Positions 41,773 through 51,145 of a stretch of 64,000 nucleotides of DNA are shown here, piece by piece (positions within the stretch are counted from its first letter, which is position 1; each line of letters starts with the position of its first letter). The position numbers were made by a program, and so were the translations under genes. Location of the stretch: positions 110,821 through 174,820 of the forward strand of contig NZ_SISB01000006.1 in assembly GCF_004310295.1 (NCBI RefSeq), written 5' to 3'. The notes beneath the pieces are model-generated. The model did no database searches, was not told the origin of the DNA, and was given only the letters and a program-made list of their open reading frames with translations. This DNA is from Pseudomonas sp. BGI-2 (GTDB lineage Bacteria; Pseudomonadota; Gammaproteobacteria; Pseudomonadales; Pseudomonadaceae).

Positions 41773-44700
41773 ATGACCGGCAAACCGTACGCTTCGTCCT
41801 TGTTTAAAATTGCGCTGTTAGTGGTGTCGATGTTCGGCATCGAGCTGGCCGAGGCGGCCTTGCGTTGCGAGCGCAATCTGGTGGCGAACGTCGTGGCGCT
41901 GGATCAGCCGCTGATGTTCAACCGCCTCGGCGCGCAGAACGTCAACGGCATGATGTTCGCCCTGCGCCGCGACGTGGTCGACGACCACAATGTGTCGCTG
42001 GCCCAGGGCGGCACGGCAGTGCCGGGCAAAGTCTCGCTGCGGCCCGACAAGCGTCCGCGCCCCTTGGTGTTGCGTGTGGCTGCCGGCGACTGCCTGACCA
42101 TCAACCTGCAGAACCTGCTGGCGTATCAGGCCAACCCCGGCTCGCACGACAGCGGCGAGGAAGAAGAGGGCGAGATTGAAGGTGAAGTCGAAATCGGTGA
42201 GGTAGACGATTTCAAAGTCGATGAGCAGGTCGCTGACCGCCATGTCGGCTTCCAGGTCAACGGCCTGCAAGCGGTCAACAGCATCGACGACATCGCCTCG
42301 TACACCGGGCGCAACGCCAATTCGCTGGTCGCCCCCGGCGGCACCCGTTCCTACACCTTGTTTGCCGAGCGCGAAGGTGCGTTCGCCGCCAGCAGCCGTG
42401 GCGCGACCTTCGGTGGTGAAGGCGATGCGGGCAACGTTGCCAACGGCCTGTTCGGCCAAGTCGTGGTGGTGCCCAAGGGTGGCCGCAGCTATCGCAACAC
42501 CGTGACCGAAGAAGAAATGCGCCTGGCCAGCGCGGGTCGCACCCCGGCCGGTCAACCGATCGTCGATTACCAGGCGCGCTACCCGCAGCGCCAGCCGTGG
42601 ATCCGTGAAGGCAAGGCCGGCACGCCAATCATTAACATGGTCGACGGCAATGAAATCATTTCCAGTGAAAGCGATGCGATTGTGATGGGCAGCAACGCCG
42701 ATGGCAGCTTCCCGCCGTCGACCTATCCACTGGAAGCCATCGGCAAACGCAACCCGGCGATCCCGAATCGTCTGGAGCCGTTCCGCGATTTCGCCTCGCA
42801 ATTCCAGGATGAAACCGCCGCGACCCAGGCATTCCCCGCTTATTGGGCGGACCCGGTCATGGCCCACGTGCTGGAGCCGACCAGCGACTCGTTCATGATC
42901 AACTATGGCTCAGGCGGCATGGGCGCCGAGGTGGTGGCCAACCGTTTGGGCGTCGGGCCGATGCACGATTGCCTGTCCTGCGCCTATGAAGAATTTTTCC
43001 TCAGTTCGCACACCGTCGGCGACGTAGCGATGCTGGTAGACGTACCGGCCAACGCCGGCCTCGAAGGCATTCTTCCAGGGCAGGTACCGCGCGCCGATCA
43101 GATCGGGGTCAAGGCGACCATGGCGCTGTATCCGGCCGAACCGTCGAACGTCAACCACAGCTACATCGGCGACTTCGTCAAATTCCGCAACACCCACAAC
43201 GGCCACGAACAGCACATCTTCCACTTGCACGGCCATCAGTGGCTGTTCAACCCCAACGACGACAATTCCGACTATGTGGATGCCCAGGGCATCGGCCCGG
43301 GTGCCGGCTACACCTATGAAATCGCCAACGGTGGGTCGGGCAACCGCAACCGCGTCGCCGGTGATGCGATCTACCACTGCCACTTCTACCCGCACTTCGC
43401 CCAAGGCATGTGGAGCATGTGGCGGGTCCACGACGTGTTTGAAGAAGGCACCAAACTCGAAGTCTCTCAACAAGGTACCGACGGTTACCACAGCGAACCT
43501 TACGCATTGCGCAGCGGCAAACCGGCGGCGGGCGCCCGGGCCTTGCCCGATGGCGAAATCATTGCCGGTACACCGATTCCTGCGGTCGTGCCGCTGCCGG
43601 GCAAAGCCATGGCGCCAATGCCAGGCAAGGTCGCGGTGGTGCCGAAAATCGGCGAAACCCTGGTCGCCGCTAACGATGACGACGATGACGACGATGAAGA
43701 AGAGGATGACGACGGCGAACATCACGGCGGCAGCGGCGGCGCTCAAGCCATCGGTTCCCTGGCCCTGGTGGATCGCAGCGAAGCCAACCGCAATGCCGAC
43801 GGCAGCCTGAAAAACCCTGGCTATCCGTTCTGGATCGGCGGCATGGAAACGTCGGTCGGCCAACGTCCACCGACCCCACCGCTGGACATGCTTGACGCGG
43901 CCAAGGCCCAGTCGTTGAAAACCAGTGGTAACGCTTTGTGGGCCAACCTCGACCCGGCGCAGTCCGGTGGTTGGGACGGCGGCCTGGGGCGTCATTCCCT
44001 GGACGGTTTCTCTGCCGGTGGCGTGGCGCGGACCATTACCACGTCGCTGGATTTCTCCAAGGCAGTGACCCGCGCCAAACCGATTTACATGCCGGAAGAG
44101 GGCACCGAAGTCGAACAGGCGGCCATGGCCTTCCACGCCAAAAAAGACCATCCAAGCTTTGCTGTGCTGCCGGGCAATCAGGTGGTGGCGCGTAACTTCC
44201 GTACCAACGGCGCCTTGCCGATTGCCGGCGCGCCGTACTACGAACCGTGCATGGATGACCGGCAAAAACGCCTGACCAGCAGCGCCGGCACCGGCGAGTT
44301 TGCCAGCGGCGAACGGATCGACGGCATGTCCTACACCGGCTCCTCGGCTTTCACCGCCGACCGTCCACGGGTCTACAAAGCGGCGAACATCCAGTTCGAC
44401 GCGGTGTACAACAAGGTCGGTTACCACTTCCCGCAAGCACGCATTCTCGCGCTGTGGGAAGACGCCTGGCCGGTCATCACCAAGCAGCGTCCGCCAGAGC
44501 CTTTGGTGATGCGCATGAACACCTTCGACTGTGTGCAATACCAGCAAACCAACCTGGTGCCGGCCACCTATGAAATGGACGACTATCAGGTTCGCACGCC
44601 GACCGACGTGATCGGTCAGCACATTCACCTGCCGAAATGGGACCTGACGGCCGCCGATGGTTCGGCCAACGGCTGGAACTACGAAGACGGCGTCCTTTCC

Positions 44701-47616
44701 CCGGGGGCTGTGCAAGAACGCATCCGCGCGATTCGCGAGTTCAACCAGTGCGAAAGCACTGATCCTCGTGACGGCACCCCGACCTGCCCGAAAGCCAAAA
44801 ATCACCCGTACTTCGGTCAATTTGGCCGGGCCGACTGGGTGGGGGCGCGCACCGCGATGCAGCGCTGGTTTGTCGACCCGGTGGTGAACGCCAAAGGTGT
44901 CGACCGTGGCCTAGGGACCATTTTCACCCACGACCACCTCGGCCCATCGACTCATCAACAGATTGGTCTGTACGCCACCGTGCTGGCTGAACCGGCCGGT
45001 TCCACCTGGTTCCACGCTGAAACCGGCGAGCCGTTATACAGCGGCGCACGTCAGGACGGCGGGCCAACTTCGTGGCAAGCGGTGGTGTCCACCGGGGACA
45101 TCGATGGCGACGGCAAGAACGACAGCTTCCGTGAGTTCTTCCTCGAATACAGCGACTTCCAGCACGCCTATGAAGCCGGTGTGTACGTGGGCGCCGGCCC
45201 GAACGGCGTGCCTGATCCGCAAGCCTTCCCGGCCACCGCCGACAGCTTCCGTTACGCCATCAACCCGCCGATGCGCAATAACGCCAGCACCTTGCTCGAC
45301 GGCATCATCGAAGTGCAGGGCGGCATGGTGCCGGGTTGTCCGACTCGGCCATGCCCACAGGCGATCTCGGTCGATGACCCCGGCATGTTTGTGGTCAATT
45401 ACCGCAACGAACCGCTGGCCCTGCGGGTGTACGACCCGAACAAGGTCGGCCCGGACGGCAAGCGCGGCATGCAGGCGGATGGCCTTGGCGGCGACCTGGC
45501 GTACGCCATGCAAAGCCGTACCGACCGCGCCATCCCGGCGATGAACCTGGCACCGAACCTGGTCACCGCAGCCACGGGGCCAACCGGCGGCATTACGCTG
45601 TTCCCGCCGCACGTCAACCGAGGCGGCGCGGAACCGGGTGACCCGTTCACCCCGATGTTGCGCACCTACACCGGTGACAACGTGCGGCTGCGGGTGCATG
45701 CCGGCGGTCACGAAGAAGAGCACAACGTGACCCTGCACGGCGTGAAATGGCTGCAAAGTGGTTCCGGCTTCGGCAACAGCTCCAACTCCGGCTGGCGCGC
45801 GTCGCAGATGGTCGGTATCTCCGAACAGATGGGCTTTAACGCGCCGGTCTCGATGCTCTCCAGTTCGGCGGCGACCACGGGGGATTACCTGTACTCGATG
45901 GACGCTTCCATTGAAGGTTACTGGAACGGTATCTGGGGCGTGATGCGCAACTACACGGCCCAGCGCAGCGATCTGTTCGCCGTGCCAAACAACCCCAAGC
46001 CAGCGGGCATGCGTAACACCGTGGCATTCGACGGTTCCTGCCCACGGATCAGTGCCAACCCCAATGGCATCGGCACCCGGCCGACCGTGCAACGCAACTA
46101 TGAAGTGGTTGCGGCGCTGGCCAACGACATCCTGCGCAATCCGTTGAACCTGACCATCGGCGATCCGGCCGGCATCGGGCAACACGTGGGTGGGCCGTTG
46201 AATCCGGCGGGAGGCACCCTTGTGTTCAACTCGCGGCCGGTGAATATCCCTCAGGTCACCGTGGTCGATCCTGAAGATGGTGAAACCATCACCATCGGCG
46301 GGCAAAGCGGTCCGTTGCATGATCCGACTGCGATCCTGTACGTGCGCAACTCCGACCTCGATCCGGTCACCGGCAAAATGAAACCAGGTGTACCGGTGGA
46401 GCCGCTGGTATTGCGCGCAGCGGCGGGTGACTGCATCAACGTCACCCTGGAAAACCGCTTGCCCGTGATCATGCCCGACCTGACCCAGACGGCCGTGATG
46501 CAAGGGCTGGTCAAGCGAGATCGCAACAATGGCCAGGGCTCGACCATCTTCACCAACAACCTGCTGCGGCCGTCGAGCCACGTGGGGCTGCACGCGCAAC
46601 TGCTGGCGTACGACATTACCAAATCCGACGGCACCAACGTCGGCGCCAACCCGATCCAGACCGTGCCACCACGCCTCGGCAACAGCGGCGCGTACCCGAC
46701 CCGTACTTATCAGTACTACGCCGGGCACCTGGAGCGCGAAGGCAAACCGGTGACGCAACTGGGCCGCAGTGTCGACAACATCTATGCCACGGCGGTGGAG
46801 TTCGGTGGACTGAATATCACCCCGGCGGACCTCATCAAACAACCGCAGAAAGGCTTGGGTGGGGCGATGACCATCCTGCCGGTCGGCGCAACCTGGGTTG
46901 AGGATGCGCGTAAAACCAACGCAACGGTCACGGCGCCAGGGCAGACCACTTACCGCGATTTTGCGATGGTCTGGCAGAAAGCGTTGAACATCCGCTGGGC
47001 CAACGGTCGGCCGGTGGAAGGCATTGCCGCCGAAGGCTTCGGTGTACCGACCGATCCACAGGACAACTCGAGCATGGCCATCAACTACAAGGCCGAGCCG
47101 ATTTGGTTCCGCTTCGGGTTGGCGCCGGATGCGCCGTTCGGACACGCCGACGGTGCCGGTTACGGTGATGTGCCTAACGCGCATATGGCGTACAGCAATG
47201 CGCTGACCGGGGGCGATCCTCAGACACCGGTGCTGTACGTGAAACCGGGGCAACCGTTCCGCACCCACATCATGATGCCAACCGGTGGCAGCCGCGGTAC
47301 GACCTTCCAGCTTGACGGTCACGTCTGGTCGGTCAACCCGTTCCAGTCGGAGAAGAGCGATACCGGCGGTTATCCGACGAATACACCAGGGGTGGGTTCG
47401 GTGCGGTTCGGTTTCAACCCGATGTCGATGTACATCGGCGCCCGCGAAAGCATCCTGCCGGCGGCGCACTTCAGCTTCATGCACCCGAGCGCCGGGGGCA
47501 GCAATGCGATACCGGGCGATTACCTGTACCGCGACTACGGCGCCTACGGCAACACCGCCGGGCTTTGGGGGTTGCTGCGGGTGACCAATGAACCAGAGCC
47601 GGCACCGGCACCGTAG
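41773..47616 (+). CDS. mnxG: Manganese-oxidising multicopper oxidase MnxG
   Basis: A 1947-residue secreted oxidase that turns Mn(II) into Mn(III/IV) oxide. Signal peptide MTGKPYASSLFKIALLVVSM...AEA-A. Copper motifs: HIFHLHGHQW (about residue 481) and YHCHFYPHFAQGMW (about 534) form a type-1/trinuclear set; further His clusters are FTHDHLGPSTHQ (about 1051), HEEEHNVTLHGVKW (about 1311), RPSSHVGLHAQ (about 1600) and HFSFMHPSAGG (about 1899). Acidic insertions are present near 120-150 (SGEEEEGEIEGEVEIGEVDD) and 634-653 (NDDDDDDDEEEDDDGEHHGG). Length and neighbourhood match MnxG of P. putida GB-1. ATG 41773 has GAGG nine bases upstream. Downstream genes supply copper chaperones and folding help. 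Confidence 0.93.
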   Translation: MTGKPYASSLFKIALLVVSMFGIELAEAALRCERNLVANVVALDQPLMFNRLGAQNVNGMMFALRRDVVDDHNVSLAQGGTAVPGKVSLRPDKRPRPLVLRVAAGDCLTINLQNLLAYQANPGSHDSGEEEEGEIEGEVEIGEVDDFKVDEQVADRHVGFQVNGLQAVNSIDDIASYTGRNANSLVAPGGTRSYTLFAEREGAFAASSRGATFGGEGDAGNVANGLFGQVVVVPKGGRSYRNTVTEEEMRLASAGRTPAGQPIVDYQARYPQRQPWIREGKAGTPIINMVDGNEIISSESDAIVMGSNADGSFPPSTYPLEAIGKRNPAIPNRLEPFRDFASQFQDETAATQAFPAYWADPVMAHVLEPTSDSFMINYGSGGMGAEVVANRLGVGPMHDCLSCAYEEFFLSSHTVGDVAMLVDVPANAGLEGILPGQVPRADQIGVKATMALYPAEPSNVNHSYIGDFVKFRNTHNGHEQHIFHLHGHQWLFNPNDDNSDYVDAQGIGPGAGYTYEIANGGSGNRNRVAGDAIYHCHFYPHFAQGMWSMWRVHDVFEEGTKLEVSQQGTDGYHSEPYALRSGKPAAGARALPDGEIIAGTPIPAVVPLPGKAMAPMPGKVAVVPKIGETLVAANDDDDDDDEEEDDDGEHHGGSGGAQAIGSLALVDRSEANRNADGSLKNPGYPFWIGGMETSVGQRPPTPPLDMLDAAKAQSLKTSGNALWANLDPAQSGGWDGGLGRHSLDGFSAGGVARTITTSLDFSKAVTRAKPIYMPEEGTEVEQAAMAFHAKKDHPSFAVLPGNQVVARNFRTNGALPIAGAPYYEPCMDDRQKRLTSSAGTGEFASGERIDGMSYTGSSAFTADRPRVYKAANIQFDAVYNKVGYHFPQARILALWEDAWPVITKQRPPEPLVMRMNTFDCVQYQQTNLVPATYEMDDYQVRTPTDVIGQHIHLPKWDLTAADGSANGWNYEDGVLSPGAVQERIRAIREFNQCESTDPRDGTPTCPKAKNHPYFGQFGRADWVGARTAMQRWFVDPVVNAKGVDRGLGTIFTHDHLGPSTHQQIGLYATVLAEPAGSTWFHAETGEPLYSGARQDGGPTSWQAVVSTGDIDGDGKNDSFREFFLEYSDFQHAYEAGVYVGAGPNGVPDPQAFPATADSFRYAINPPMRNNASTLLDGIIEVQGGMVPGCPTRPCPQAISVDDPGMFVVNYRNEPLALRVYDPNKVGPDGKRGMQADGLGGDLAYAMQSRTDRAIPAMNLAPNLVTAATGPTGGITLFPPHVNRGGAEPGDPFTPMLRTYTGDNVRLRVHAGGHEEEHNVTLHGVKWLQSGSGFGNSSNSGWRASQMVGISEQMGFNAPVSMLSSSAATTGDYLYSMDASIEGYWNGIWGVMRNYTAQRSDLFAVPNNPKPAGMRNTVAFDGSCPRISANPNGIGTRPTVQRNYEVVAALANDILRNPLNLTIGDPAGIGQHVGGPLNPAGGTLVFNSRPVNIPQVTVVDPEDGETITIGGQSGPLHDPTAILYVRNSDLDPVTGKMKPGVPVEPLVLRAAAGDCINVTLENRLPVIMPDLTQTAVMQGLVKRDRNNGQGSTIFTNNLLRPSSHVGLHAQLLAYDITKSDGTNVGANPIQTVPPRLGNSGAYPTRTYQYYAGHLEREGKPVTQLGRSVDNIYATAVEFGGLNITPADLIKQPQKGLGGAMTILPVGATWVEDARKTNATVTAPGQTTYRDFAMVWQKALNIRWANGRPVEGIAAEGFGVPTDPQDNSSMAINYKAEPIWFRFGLAPDAPFGHADGAGYGDVPNAHMAYSNALTGGDPQTPVLYVKPGQPFRTHIMMPTGGSRGTTFQLDGHVWSVNPFQSEKSDTGGYPTNTPGVGSVRFGFNPMSMYIGARESILPAAHFSFMHPSAGGSNAIPGDYLYRDYGAYGNTAGLWGLLRVTNEPEPAPAP

Positions 47617-47637
47617 GACTGGAAGCGAGCGCAACAC

Positions 47638-47873
47638 CTGTGGGAGCGAGCTTGCTCCGGGCGGCGTTCCGACGATGGCGGAGCGTCAGGCACATCAATG
47701 TTGAATGTGCCGGCCTCTTCGCGAGCAAGCCCGCTCCCACAGGAACAGCACCAGCCCTGTAGGAGCGAGGCTTGCCCGCGAAGGGTTCACCTCGGTTTTG
47801 ACTGGTAGCGAATGACGCCTTCGCGGGCAAGTCGGACCGCCGCACCGCTCGCTCCTACAAGGGAAAAGCGGAC
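47638..47873. repeat. Two adjacent REP pairs
   Basis: TGTGGGAGCGAGCTTGCTCC with GCGAGCAAGCCCGCTCCCAC, then TGTAGGAGCGAGGCTTGCCC with GCGGGCAAGTCGGACC...GCTCCTACA. They separate mnxG from the next gene and may reduce read-through. Confidence 0.9.
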
Positions 47874-47896
47874 AAAGATCTGAAGGGGAGAGTGTT

Positions 47897-49849
47897 ATGA
47901 ACAGGACTATCGGATTCGCCGGTTTCACGCTGGTCGTCGGGGTGGCGCTGATCAGCTTCGGCGTCTGGCGCACCGCGCCGCCCAACCTGCTGAGCGAAGT
48001 CGCGCTGCCGGACACCTGGAGCAGTCAGAACCTCTCCCGTGACGGGATTTCGGTGGCGCTTGAGGTCAAGCCATTGGCCGCGGATGGCGTATTGCGTGAA
48101 GGCGAGTTTGCCGACGTGCAATTTCGCGTCAGGGACAGTGCCTCGGGCCAGCCGTTGTCGGGCGTCAATCCCGGCGCCTGGCTGGACCCGGAAACCGTCG
48201 CCGCCGACAAGGCCCAGGGCCGGGAGCAAAGCTGCAAATCCCGGGTCGGGGTCTTCCTGAAATCGAGCATCGGTGCGCGGCCGATGCTCGATTTGAACAG
48301 CTACTTCCTATTGGTGATGAACCGCGATGCCAGTGTCTCGGTGGTCGATCCGTCGGTGTCGGTGGGCGGCATCACCAGCACCATGGCGCGGATCGACATC
48401 AAGCAACCACCGATGGACTGGATCACGCCCAAGGACAACAAGCGCGTTTTCGTCTCCATGCCGACGGCCGATGAAGTGGCGGTGATCGACAGCGAGCAAC
48501 TCAAAATGATCGACTCGGTCGCCGCCGGCAGCAACCCGGTGCGCGTGGCCTTGCAGCCGGACGAGCGTCTGCTGTGGGTCGGCAACAATGCCAAGACCGC
48601 CGAGCAGTCCGGCGTCACGATGATCGACACCCGCAGCCTCAAGACCCTCAAACACCTGGCGACCGGGGCCGGGCATCACGAAATCACCTTCAGCAAAGAC
48701 AGCCGTTTTGCCTTCGTCAGCAACCGCGACGACGGCACGCTGAGCATCATCGACATCGCCAGCCTGACCATCAGCAAACAACTCAAGACCGGCTCGCACC
48801 CGCTCTCGGTGGCGTACTCGCCGCTGTCCCAGGCGGTGTATGTCGCCGACGGCAAGGACGGCACCGTGACCGTGGTCGATACCGCCAGCCTCGCGGTACG
48901 GCGGGTGATCAAGATGAAACAGGGCCTGGGCCCTATGGGGTTCAGCGCGGACGGGCGTTTCGGCATCGTCCTCAACACCCTGGAAAACCAGGTCGCAGTG
49001 ATCGACGCGGCCACCGATTCGATGATCCATGAGCTGGACGTGTCCGCCGAACCCTATCAAGTGGTGTTCACCAAGGCCTACGCCTATGTACGCGGACTGG
49101 CCTCGGCCAAGGTCACGATGATCAACCTCTCGTCGTTGGGAACAGGCCGCACGCCGATCAGCCAGGGCTTCGAAGCCGGGCCTCAAGCGCCACGTCTGGC
49201 CGGTGATTTACCACTGGCTTCGAGCCTGGCGGTGTCGCGGGACGACAACGCGGTGTTCGTGGTCAACCCGGTGGACAACACCACCTACTTCTACGCCGAA
49301 GGCATGAACGCGCCGATGTCCGGTTACCCCAATCGCGGGCAGGTGGCGCGGGCGGCCATGGTCATCGACCGCAGCCTGCGCGAGGTCGAGCCAGGGCTCT
49401 ATAGTTCGCGGATCAAACTGCCAGTCGCCGGGCGTTTCGACGTGGCGTTCCTGCTCAACCAACCGAACATCATCCATTGCTTCACGGTGCTGGTTGAGCC
49501 GGACAAAAACCTCGCCAAACACCCCGGCGTGCCCAAAGTCGAATTCATGCTCGACACATCCACCGCAGCCCTCGGCAGCCCCTACACCGTGCGGTTTCGC
49601 ATTGTCCAGGGCCACCAGAAGGCACAGCGCAGCGGGGTCAAGGACGTTCAGGTGCGCTACTTCCGCGCCCCGACTTCCCGCGCCCAGCACGTCGCCGCCC
49701 TTGAAGTGGGCAACGGCATCTACGAAGCCCCGGTGACCCTCGACCAGAACGGCGCCTGGTACCTGCACGTGCGCGCGGCGTCCCTCGGCGCGAGTTTCGA
49801 TGACAAGACCTTTGCCAGCGTTCGGGTGTTGCCCGGCGATGCCCATTGA
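47897..49849 (+). CDS. Periplasmic beta-propeller protein of the Mn-oxidase locus
   Basis: A 650-residue protein. N-terminal helix FAGFTLVVGVALISFGVW is a signal anchor. Residues about 140-470 contain seven or so YncE-like blades (AFVSNRDDGTLSIIDIASLT, AVYVADGKDGTVTVVDTASL, FGIVLNTLENQVAVIDAATD), a 40-residue repeat typical of YVTN beta-propellers. N- and C-terminal Ig-like parts flank them (EFADVQFRVRDSASGQPLSG; YTVRFRIVQGH...GVKDVQVRYF). The single Cys residues do not form a CXXCH. It may scaffold or bind metal or oxidase. It precedes two SCO genes by 13 bases, so one operon. Confidence 0.8.
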   Translation: MNRTIGFAGFTLVVGVALISFGVWRTAPPNLLSEVALPDTWSSQNLSRDGISVALEVKPLAADGVLREGEFADVQFRVRDSASGQPLSGVNPGAWLDPETVAADKAQGREQSCKSRVGVFLKSSIGARPMLDLNSYFLLVMNRDASVSVVDPSVSVGGITSTMARIDIKQPPMDWITPKDNKRVFVSMPTADEVAVIDSEQLKMIDSVAAGSNPVRVALQPDERLLWVGNNAKTAEQSGVTMIDTRSLKTLKHLATGAGHHEITFSKDSRFAFVSNRDDGTLSIIDIASLTISKQLKTGSHPLSVAYSPLSQAVYVADGKDGTVTVVDTASLAVRRVIKMKQGLGPMGFSADGRFGIVLNTLENQVAVIDAATDSMIHELDVSAEPYQVVFTKAYAYVRGLASAKVTMINLSSLGTGRTPISQGFEAGPQAPRLAGDLPLASSLAVSRDDNAVFVVNPVDNTTYFYAEGMNAPMSGYPNRGQVARAAMVIDRSLREVEPGLYSSRIKLPVAGRFDVAFLLNQPNIIHCFTVLVEPDKNLAKHPGVPKVEFMLDTSTAALGSPYTVRFRIVQGHQKAQRSGVKDVQVRYFRAPTSRAQHVAALEVGNGIYEAPVTLDQNGAWYLHVRAASLGASFDDKTFASVRVLPGDAH

Positions 49850-49862
49850 AGAGGAAACCGAC

Positions 49863-50519
49863 ATGAATCGATTCGCACACCGTGGACTGCTGACATTCTG
49901 CCTGTTGGCCGTCGGCATCGGCCAAGCCCTGGCGCACTCGGCGGATGAACATGCCGGGCACGACATGCCGGCCAAAAGCGCCAGTTCGGAGAGCGCCCAG
50001 GTCAAATTCGCCGACGTGGCGCTGGTGGACCAGAACGGCAAACCGGTGCGACTTGAGAAAGATCTGGTGACCAACAAGATCGTGGTCATGAGTTTCATCT
50101 ACACCAGTTGCACCACGGTGTGCCCGGTGGTGTCCTCGATCATGGGCAAGGTGCAGAAGCAACTTGGCGCCCGGGTCGGCGACGAGGTGCAACTGGTGTC
50201 GATCAGCATCGACCCGCAGCGCGATGATGCCAAGCGCCTCAACGACTACGCCCGCAACTTCCAGAAAGGCCGGGGCTGGAGTTGGCTGACCGGCAGCTCG
50301 CAGTCGATCAACGAAACCCTCAAGGGCCTCGGCTCCTTCAGCGGTGATTTCAAAAGCCATCAGCCGCTGATTCTGGTGGGGGACGGCAACAGCCGCCACT
50401 GGACGCGCTATTACGGTTTTACCGACCCGGCAGTGCTCACACGTGAAGTCGAGAAACTCAGCGGCCAGCGTAATGCCCACGCCAAACACACAGCCATTGC
50501 CATGGAGCACCAGCCATGA
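49863..50519 (+). CDS. SCO1/SenC-family copper chaperone (1)
   Basis: A 218-residue thioredoxin-fold protein with signal peptide MNRFAHRGLLTFCLLAVGIGQALA and His-rich start of the mature part (HSADEHAGHDM). The copper motif CTTVC lies at about residues 83-87 and the conserved distal His in FKSHQPLILVGDG. SCO proteins carry Cu to oxidases or reduce their Cys. Here it probably loads MnxG. It is followed with four-base overlap by a second SCO gene. Confidence 0.92.
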   Translation: MNRFAHRGLLTFCLLAVGIGQALAHSADEHAGHDMPAKSASSESAQVKFADVALVDQNGKPVRLEKDLVTNKIVVMSFIYTSCTTVCPVVSSIMGKVQKQLGARVGDEVQLVSISIDPQRDDAKRLNDYARNFQKGRGWSWLTGSSQSINETLKGLGSFSGDFKSHQPLILVGDGNSRHWTRYYGFTDPAVLTREVEKLSGQRNAHAKHTAIAMEHQP

Positions 50520-51136
50520 AAGCCCTCGTTTTGATCTTCCTGACGATGTGTTTTTGCGTGATCAGTTTTATGGCGTTTTCCCACGAAGGACACCAGGAGC
50601 CGGCGCCGGCGGTGGCCGCCGCGCAACCGGCCAGCGGCACGCGGGATGCGCAAACCTGGTTCACCGACACACCGTTGCAGGACCAGAACGGCAACACGCT
50701 GCGCTTCTACAGCGACGCGCTGCAAAACCGCGTGGTGCTGCTGAACGTGATGTTCACCCGTTGCAACGATGCCTGCCCGCTGATCACCCGCAAGCTCAAG
50801 GAAGTCCGTGAGGTGCTGGGCGACAAGGCCGATGGCATTACCTTTATCTCCCTTACCAGTGATCCGCTGCGCGATACGCCGGCGGTACTCAAGGCTTACA
50901 CCTTGAAGCAGGGCGTCGATGGCCCCCACTGGCTTTTTCTTACTGGTGACAAGGCGCAAATGGACCTTGTGCTGGGGCGCATCGGCCAGATTGTGCCGAC
51001 CCCCGAGCAGCATTCAACGCAGCTGATTGTCGGTGACGTGGCCAACAAGCGCTGGAGCAAGATCCGTCCCGACGCACCGGCCGCCGCCATTGCCCAGCGC
51101 TTGCAGTTGCTGACAATGCCCGTGGCCGGTCGTTGA
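50516..51136 (+). CDS. SCO1/SenC-family copper chaperone (2)
   Basis: A 206-residue paralogue with signal peptide MKALVLIFLTMCFCVISFMA and a short HEGH start. The motif CNDAC is at residues 83-87 and the distal His is in TPEQHSTQLIVGD. Sequence identity to the neighbour is moderate, so it is an old duplication; the two may act at different copper sites. Directly precedes the cytochrome-fusion gene by nine bases. Confidence 0.92.
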   Translation: MKALVLIFLTMCFCVISFMAFSHEGHQEPAPAVAAAQPASGTRDAQTWFTDTPLQDQNGNTLRFYSDALQNRVVLLNVMFTRCNDACPLITRKLKEVREVLGDKADGITFISLTSDPLRDTPAVLKAYTLKQGVDGPHWLFLTGDKAQMDLVLGRIGQIVPTPEQHSTQLIVGDVANKRWSKIRPDAPAAAIAQRLQLLTMPVAGR

Positions 51137-51145
51137 GCCCGCGCC

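Noticed and set aside
45034..47637. 867-codon minus-strand frame opposite mnxG (and 42910-44820)
   Set aside because: Shadow of the GC-rich mnxG codons; composition is Arg/His/Val-rich, without ribosome site or motifs, while the plus frame has signal peptide and copper motifs.
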